A stretch of 11,119 nt of DNA from SAR324 cluster bacterium (GTDB lineage: Bacteria; SAR324; XYD2-FULL-50-16; HCM1), in assembly GCA_002995645.1 (NCBI GenBank), contig PUHO01000003.1:1-11119 (forward strand), in the 5' to 3' direction. Position numbers and translations under genes: made by a program. Shown piece by piece: positions 7,800-11,119 of this stretch (its first letter is position 1; each line of letters begins with the position of its first letter). The notes beneath the pieces were generated by a model that saw nothing but the letters and a program-made list of their open reading frames with translations, had not been told where the DNA came from and ran no database searches.

Positions 7800-7832
7800 A
7801 AAATAAAGCTACATTAGAGTTGATTTAAAAAA
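7787..7832. repeat. 17-bp direct repeat spanning the galK stop codon
   Basis: AGAGTTGATTTAAAAAA occurs at 7787-7803, where it encodes the last galK codons and stop, and again exactly at 7816-7832, a period of 29 bp. The intervening bases are AT-rich. The second copy supplies the -35 box of the candidate arsB promoter. It looks like a local tandem duplication or slippage product. Confidence 0.8.
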
Positions 7833-7848
7833 ACAAGTATAGTATATA
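7820..7848 (+). promoter_or_regulatory. Candidate sigma70 promoter for arsB
   Basis: TTGATT (7820-7825) and TATATA (7843-7848) are separated by exactly 17 nt. The predicted start near 7855 gives a leader of about 40 nt that contains only the second of two AAGGAG boxes. Because no terminator is visible after galK, arsB may also be read from the gal operon. Confidence 0.5.
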
Positions 7849-7897
7849 AGGAGAACGCAATCTAAATATAAAAACAAAACAAGGAGCTAAACGCAAT
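7848..7897 (+). promoter_or_regulatory. Duplicated ribosome-binding-site block before arsB
   Basis: AAGGAGAACGCAAT (7848-7861) is repeated with a 3-base insertion as AAGGAGCTAAACGCAAT (7881-7897). The second copy is the working Shine-Dalgarno sequence, nine bases before the ATG at 7896. In the first copy the equivalent start position reads ATC and is followed at once by TAA, so it cannot initiate a product in that register. Confidence 0.6.
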
Positions 7898-9161
7898 GAT
7901 AGCAGTAATACTTTTTTTTATAACGTTAGTATTTATTATCTGGCAACCGCGAGGTTTAAAAATAGGAACAATTGCTGTTGTGGGCGCAATCATTTCTTTT
8001 GCCGCAGGAACAGTTAACTTGCAAGATGTTTTCACTGTTGTGCATATAGTGTGGGATGCAACGTTAGCTTTTATTGGCATTATTATTCTTTCTATGGCAT
8101 TAGATGAAATAGGCTTTTTTGAGTGGTGCGCTATTAAAATGGCAAACCTCTCTAGAGGCAACGGGAATTATATGTTTGTGCTGTCTTTGTTGCTAGGATC
8201 TTGCGTCTCTGCTCTTTTTGCTAATGACGGCGCGGCATTAATTTTAACGCCTATACTTTTAGCCAAGATGCGGATCTTAAAGCTAAATGAAAAAACGATT
8301 CTCTCATTTGTGTTAGCCGGCGGATTCATTAGTGATAGTGCGTCTTTACCATTTGTGTTTTCCAATTTGACGAATATTGTAACAGTGGATTTTTTCCACG
8401 TACGATTTTTTGAATATTTTTTAACAATGGGTATCCCGTACCTAGTAAGTACGGTGTTTTCTATTGCCTTGTTGTGGCTTATTTTAAGAAAAGATATTCC
8501 TAAGCAAATTGACATTGGCTTACTGAAAAATGCTGATGATGTTTTGAAGAATAAAAAATTATTTTACCTTTCATGGATATTTTTATTTGTGTTGCTAATC
8601 TCTTATTTTATAGGGGATTTCTACCATATCCCGGTTAGCGTTTTCGCCTTAGGTGGCGGGCTATTATTTTTGTTGCTCTCTTCTTATTTCAAAGTGACTA
8701 AGCCGGTGCGGATTTTGAAAGAAGCACCTTGGCAAATTGTTTGGTTTAGCGTTGGTTTATACATTGTTGTATATGGCTTGAAGAATGCGGGCTTAACAGA
8801 ATTCTTGTCTCATATTATTTCTTACTTTGCGGGCTACGGCAATGCGGTGCTGATTGTTGCGACAGGCTTTATATCTGCGATATTAAGCTCTGTTATGAAT
8901 AATATGCCGACAATCATGATAATGAACATAGCAACCCATAGTATGCCGAATGAACTATTGAAATACGCTAATATTATAGGGGCGAATTTGGGACCTAAGA
9001 TGACACCGTTCGGATCATTAGCAACTTTATTATGGCTTCATATTCTTTCACAAAAAGGCATCAAAATTTCATACGCTCGTTATTGCAAGTTTGGGATTAT
9101 CATCACGCCGCCTATTTTGCTTATAGTTTTACTGAGTTTACTAGCTCAAACATTATTTTAG
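7896..9161 (+). CDS. arsB: ArsB-like arsenite efflux permease
   Basis: This 421-residue inner-membrane protein, with about a dozen hydrophobic spans, belongs to the ArsB/ion transporter superfamily. It follows remembered E. coli ArsB (429 residues) from the N-terminal IWQPRGL (15-21) through IVWDATLAFI (51-60), ALFANDGAALILTPI (106-120), APWQIVWFS (277-285), VVYGLKNAGLTEFLS (291-305), MNNMPT (334-339) and GSLATLLWLHILSQK (373-387). ArsB exports arsenite or antimonite using the proton motive force, or ATP when joined to ArsA. The start at 7896 has an AAGGAG box nine bases upstream. It lies 96 bp after galK on the same strand, and the window has no arsR, arsC, arsA or arsD, so it lacks the usual regulator and reductase. 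Export of arsenite is the family expectation; a different anion cannot be excluded in this sugar-gene context. Confidence 0.9.
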   Translation: MIAVILFFITLVFIIWQPRGLKIGTIAVVGAIISFAAGTVNLQDVFTVVHIVWDATLAFIGIIILSMALDEIGFFEWCAIKMANLSRGNGNYMFVLSLLLGSCVSALFANDGAALILTPILLAKMRILKLNEKTILSFVLAGGFISDSASLPFVFSNLTNIVTVDFFHVRFFEYFLTMGIPYLVSTVFSIALLWLILRKDIPKQIDIGLLKNADDVLKNKKLFYLSWIFLFVLLISYFIGDFYHIPVSVFALGGGLLFLLLSSYFKVTKPVRILKEAPWQIVWFSVGLYIVVYGLKNAGLTEFLSHIISYFAGYGNAVLIVATGFISAILSSVMNNMPTIMIMNIATHSMPNELLKYANIIGANLGPKMTPFGSLATLLWLHILSQKGIKISYARYCKFGIIITPPILLIVLLSLLAQTLF

Positions 9162-9168
9162 AGTCTTA

Positions 9169-9232
9169 GTTTTTGTCATGGTTTTTGTCATGTATAAAAA
9201 CAGGACACGAAGCGAGGACGTTTTTTGTCATG
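9169..9232. repeat. TTTTTGTCATG repeat cluster
   Basis: The 12-mer GTTTTTGTCATG is exactly tandem at 9169-9180 and 9181-9192. Its 11-base core TTTTTGTCATG recurs at 9222-9232, and ten bases of it (TTTTGTCATG) occur again at 9275-9284. An inverted copy, ATGACAAAA, lies at 9324-9332. The function is unknown. Confidence 0.8.
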
Positions 9233-9298
9233 GTTTTAGGCTACGTTTCCTTGTAAAATCGTTGTTTGCTGGCATTTTGTCATGTATAAAAACAGGAC
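9183..9298. repeat. 24-bp exact direct repeat, two copies 92 bp apart
   Basis: Bases 9183-9206 and 9275-9298 are identical over 24 bp, beginning TTTTGTCATG and ending AAAACAGGAC. The sequence between the copies (9207-9274) is not repeated in the window. The inverted copy of TTTTGTCAT at 9324-9332 could pair with the second copy across about 40 nt. Confidence 0.85.
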
Positions 9299-9409
9299 GT
9301 TAAGACGCCGTGCTTTTCGTAAGATGACAAAAGGCAAGAGCAAGAAAAAATACATGTAAGCAATCTATTTCACAAACAGCAAGGGACAACTATATTACAA
9401 GCAAGCAAT

Positions 9410-9438
9410 TTGACGGTTTGCTTGTTTCGTGCTATCTT
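9410..9438 (+). promoter_or_regulatory. Candidate sigma70 promoter upstream of hsdS
   Basis: TTGACG (9410-9415) and TATCTT (9433-9438) are separated by 17 nt; the -35 has five of six consensus bases and the -10 four. If used, the hsdS transcript would carry a leader of about 210 nt that includes the hairpin at 9526-9550. A perfect TATAAT at 9593-9598 lies closer to hsdS but has no matching -35 box. Confidence 0.45.
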
Positions 9439-9500
9439 TAAAAGATAGGGGTTGTTATACTTTCTATAAATCAAAATATTAAAAACATTGCTACCGATCT

Positions 9501-9575
9501 AGAAGGGAACGCATAACGAGGCTTCAACTGTCAAGGATTTCTTGACAGTTCAAAAAGAAGGGCAACGCGAGGTTT
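9501..9575. repeat. Perfect 10-bp hairpin flanked by imperfect direct repeats
   Basis: AACTGTCAAG (9526-9535) and CTTGACAGTT (9541-9550) are exact inverted copies around GATTT. Related blocks lie on both sides: 9501-9525 (starting AGAAGGG and ending ACGAGGCTTC) and 9556-9575 (starting AGAAGGG and ending GCGAGGTTTC). No T tract follows the stem on the plus strand. The unit resembles a small palindromic repetitive element or a structured leader. Confidence 0.65.
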
Positions 9576-9655
9576 CACGAAACATAGCCTATTATAATCA
9601 CTCTTTCTTAATACTGTTAAAAAACTAGAAAACACAATAACAACAAAAGGCAATA

Positions 9656-10891
9656 ATGAGTAAAATAGAAAAGCTGATTGCTAAGTATTGCCCTGCTGGT
9701 GTGGAGTTTAAAGAATTAGGGGATGTTTGTCCTACAATTTCTGCCGGTGGAGATTTACCTAAAAGGTATATAAAGGGACAAGTTAGCCCAACAGAAGAAT
9801 TTCCCTATCCAATTTATTCTAATGGGATTAATGAAAAAAGTCTTTATGGCTTTACAGATACTTATAAAATTGATAGCGGTGCGGTTACTGTTTCAGCACG
9901 TGGCACGATTGGGTGGCATACTGTACGTAAGGCAAAATTTACCCCAATAGTTCGTTTAATTGTATTAAAACCTAATACAGAAATAGTAACTCTAAAATTT
10001 CTTAACTACATTTTAGATATTACAGAAATTGTTTCTTCAGGCGGTAGTATTCCACAATTAACAGTGCCAAATATCAAAAAAATAAAAATCCCAATCCCCC
10101 CGCTAGAGGTGCAACAAGAGATAGTGCGAATACTAGACACCTTTACAGAATTAGAAGCAGAATTAGAAGCAGAATTAGAAGCACGTACCCGGCAATATGA
10201 GTATTACCGTGATGCGTTGCTAACGTTTGAAAAAGAAAAAATAGAAGTAAATCCACTGAAACAGCTACTAGCTAAGCATTGCCCTGACGGCGTGGAGTTC
10301 AAAGAGTTGGGGGAGATTGGCACGTTTATTCGTGGAAATGGATTGCAAAAGAAAGATTTTACTAACGACGGGGTAGGTTGTATTCATTACGGACAAATTT
10401 ATACCTATTATGGCATGTTTGCAAAAACAACAAAATCGTTTGTTTCCCCAGAATTAGCATCTTCTTTAAAACAAGTTGAAACAGGTGATATTATTATTGC
10501 TATTACAAGTGAGAATCTTGAAGATGTTTGTAAAGCTGTTGTGTGGTTAGGAGATGAAACAATTGTAACCGGGGGGCATACTGTAATTTTTAAATATGGT
10601 GGGAATTCAAAATATATAGCATATTATTTGCAAACTCAAGAATTTTTTAAGCAAAAAAGACGTTATGCACGCGGTACAAAAGTAATTGAAATATCAAAAG
10701 CGAATATAGAGAAAATAAAAATCCCAATCCCCCCACTAGAAATACAACAAAAAATCGTCGCTATACTAGATAAATTTGACACCTTAGTAAACGATATATC
10801 ACAAGGCTTGCCGGCAGAAATTAAAGCACGTAAACAACAATACGAACACTACCGCAATCAATTGCTCACTTTTGAAAAAATTGCTTTATAA
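9656..10891 (+). CDS. hsdS: Type I restriction-modification specificity subunit HsdS (orphan)
   Basis: HsdS is the DNA-recognition subunit of type I restriction-modification enzymes; with HsdM it sets the methylated sequence and with HsdR the cleavage target. The 411-residue product has the usual two-half plan. Half 1 opens with KYCPAGVEFKELGDV (10-24), has a target-recognition domain at about 25-140, then IKIPIPPLEVQQEIV (143-157) and a helical spacer to about 193. Half 2 repeats this with KHCPDGVEFKELGEI (207-221), a second, different domain at about 222-350, and IKIPIPPLEIQQKIV (354-368) with a closing coiled coil. Residues 165-176 read ELEA three times, from a 12-bp repeat. Start 9656 has AAAGG five bases upstream and fits the family N terminus. 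No hsdM or hsdR lies in the window: arsB is upstream and a lipoprotein gene begins 148 bp downstream. It appears intact. Confidence 0.93.
   Translation: MSKIEKLIAKYCPAGVEFKELGDVCPTISAGGDLPKRYIKGQVSPTEEFPYPIYSNGINEKSLYGFTDTYKIDSGAVTVSARGTIGWHTVRKAKFTPIVRLIVLKPNTEIVTLKFLNYILDITEIVSSGGSIPQLTVPNIKKIKIPIPPLEVQQEIVRILDTFTELEAELEAELEARTRQYEYYRDALLTFEKEKIEVNPLKQLLAKHCPDGVEFKELGEIGTFIRGNGLQKKDFTNDGVGCIHYGQIYTYYGMFAKTTKSFVSPELASSLKQVETGDIIIAITSENLEDVCKAVVWLGDETIVTGGHTVIFKYGGNSKYIAYYLQTQEFFKQKRRYARGTKVIEISKANIEKIKIPIPPLEIQQKIVAILDKFDTLVNDISQGLPAEIKARKQQYEHYRNQLLTFEKIAL
9681..10315 (+). repeat. Intragenic repeat at the start of each HsdS half
   Basis: Bases 9681-9724 and 10272-10315 are clearly similar at DNA level (both contain ATTGCCCTG and GTGGAGTT) and encode the AK-Y/H-CP-GVEFKELG stretch that opens each recognition half. 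They mark the left edge of each target-recognition domain. Confidence 0.7.
10079..10734 (+). repeat. 23-bp exact intragenic repeat ending each HsdS recognition domain
   Basis: Bases 10079-10101 and 10712-10734 are identical over 23 bp (ending AATCCCAATCCCCCC without the leading AAA run), 633 bp apart and in the same frame. They encode KIKIPIPP at the right edge of each target-recognition domain and continue with weaker similarity (CTAGA, CAACAA). Confidence 0.85.
10146..10181 (+). repeat. Three perfect 12-bp tandem repeats in the hsdS central spacer
   Basis: CAGAATTAGAAG occurs three times without interruption and encodes ELEA ELEA ELEA (residues 165-176) in the helical spacer between the two recognition domains. 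The equivalent spacer in the second half (about 376-390) has no such repeat. In the EcoR124 family, gain or loss of one four-residue TAEL repeat in the same place changes the length of the nonspecific gap in the recognition site. Confidence 0.9.
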
Positions 10892-10962
10892 CAAAACAAT
10901 AAGCAATGGACTGTAAGCATATCCGCCGTGTTTTATAAGGCAAGGTTAAAAATAGTTGGTTT

Positions 10963-10994
10963 TGATTGCAATCATACTGTACTTATGCTAAACT
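10963..10994 (+). promoter_or_regulatory. Extended -10 promoter with overlapping palindrome before the lipoprotein gene
   Basis: TTGCAA (10966-10971), a 17-nt spacer, and TGC followed by TAAACT (10989-10994) form a plausible extended -10 promoter. A perfect 12-bp palindrome, TGATTGCAATCA (10963-10974), covers the -35 box and could be a repressor site. The start would be near 11001, about 40 nt before the start codon. Confidence 0.5.
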
Positions 10995-11039
10995 AAAGTG
11001 TAAATGATTATAATATGAAGTTTTTTATTAAGGATTTTT

Positions 11040-11119
11040 ATGTTCTCAACTAAAAAAATCTCACTTTTACTTGCGACCGGGTTAGTTTTAATCGGTTGTT
11101 CTAAAAGTGACTCAAATAT
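11040..11119 (+). CDS. Putative lipoprotein, N-terminal fragment
   Basis: Only the first 26 codons are in the window. They give a short basic start (MFSTKK), a hydrophobic core (ISLLLATGLVLIG) and a lipobox LIGC with Cys20 as the lipidation residue, followed by a polar stretch (SKSDSN). This is a classic type II signal peptide, so the mature protein should be anchored to a membrane facing the periplasm. An AAGGA ribosome-binding site lies six bases before the ATG, and a promoter candidate sits about 40-75 bp upstream. The function cannot be told from this part. Confidence 0.8.
   Translation, partial: MFSTKKISLLLATGLVLIGCSKSDSN

Larger units (their letters stand above)
9162..9655. other. 494-bp gene-free, repeat-rich spacer between arsB and hsdS
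   Basis: I find no convincing coding frame, tRNA or recognisable hsdM remnant here. The left part (9162-9332) consists largely of copies of TTTTTGTCATG and an associated 24-bp repeat. The middle has a candidate promoter (9410-9438). The right part (9501-9580) has a perfect 10-bp hairpin flanked by two related blocks. The base pattern is unlike the neighbouring genes and could be mobile-element debris, a small RNA locus or an hsdS leader. No clear terminator follows arsB. Confidence 0.7.

Noticed and set aside
7862..8515. Minus-strand open frames opposite arsB
   Set aside because: They run antisense to a full-length recognised permease and have no family motifs or ribosome-binding site of note.
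9169..9298. The repeats considered as a CRISPR array
   Set aside because: Copies are irregularly spaced (12 to 92 bp), include tandem and inverted units, and no spacer-repeat alternation or cas gene is present.
9526..9550. The 10-bp hairpin read as a rho-independent terminator for arsB
   Set aside because: No T run follows on the plus strand and it lies more than 360 bp after the arsB stop; on the minus strand there is a TTTTTG tail upstream rather than downstream of the stem.
9162..9655. Possible hsdM remnant upstream of hsdS
   Set aside because: No frame shows HsdM motifs or its C-terminal helix, and the region is full of stops and repeats.

Overview
The window is an AT-rich stretch of bacterial chromosome. 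The best lineage clue is the pair of divergent genes at 1105-4576. Their products resemble Escherichia coli YidJ (sulfatase) and YidK (sodium:solute symporter) over their whole length, and the transporter after galK resembles E. coli ArsB. This points to a low-GC gammaproteobacterium, possibly host-associated. The family cannot be fixed from this sequence. GalE, GalT and GalK look less like the enterobacterial versions than YidJ, YidK and ArsB do, so the Leloir genes may have a different history.

Layout. Bases 1-27 look like the 3' end of a 5S rRNA gene, followed by a strong intrinsic terminator (33-68), so the window opens at the tail of an rRNA operon. A Dph6-type ATP pyrophosphatase (222-887, minus) and the YidJ-like sulfatase (1105-2661, minus) follow. 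A 217-bp divergent control region (2662-2878) has -35 boxes for both directions inside one inverted repeat. Rightward it feeds a five-gene run: yidK-like symporter, galE, galT, galK and arsB. There is no clear terminator between these genes, and galK-arsB has an internal promoter candidate.

Bases 9162-9655 (494 bp) hold no recognisable gene but are rich in tandem, direct and inverted repeats and carry candidate promoters. They lead into a lone type I restriction-modification specificity gene, hsdS (9656-10891). It has two target-recognition halves and an in-frame array of three 12-bp repeats in the central spacer. No hsdM or hsdR is present in the window. The window ends in the first codons of a lipoprotein gene (11040 onward), which has its own promoter overlapping a perfect 12-bp palindrome.

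Working together. The symporter plus GalE, GalT and GalK form a galactose uptake and Leloir pathway unit: galactose to galactose-1-phosphate (GalK), exchange with UDP-glucose (GalT), and UDP-galactose/UDP-glucose interconversion (GalE). A sulfatase without a signal peptide is divergently expressed from the same control region. This suggests, as inference only, that the imported substrate may be a sulfated galactose or galactoside desulfated in the cytoplasm before entering the Leloir pathway. I did not find an obviously new multi-gene defence system. The most unusual items are the sulfatase/symporter/Leloir linkage, the repeat-rich leader before hsdS, and the repeat architecture of hsdS.
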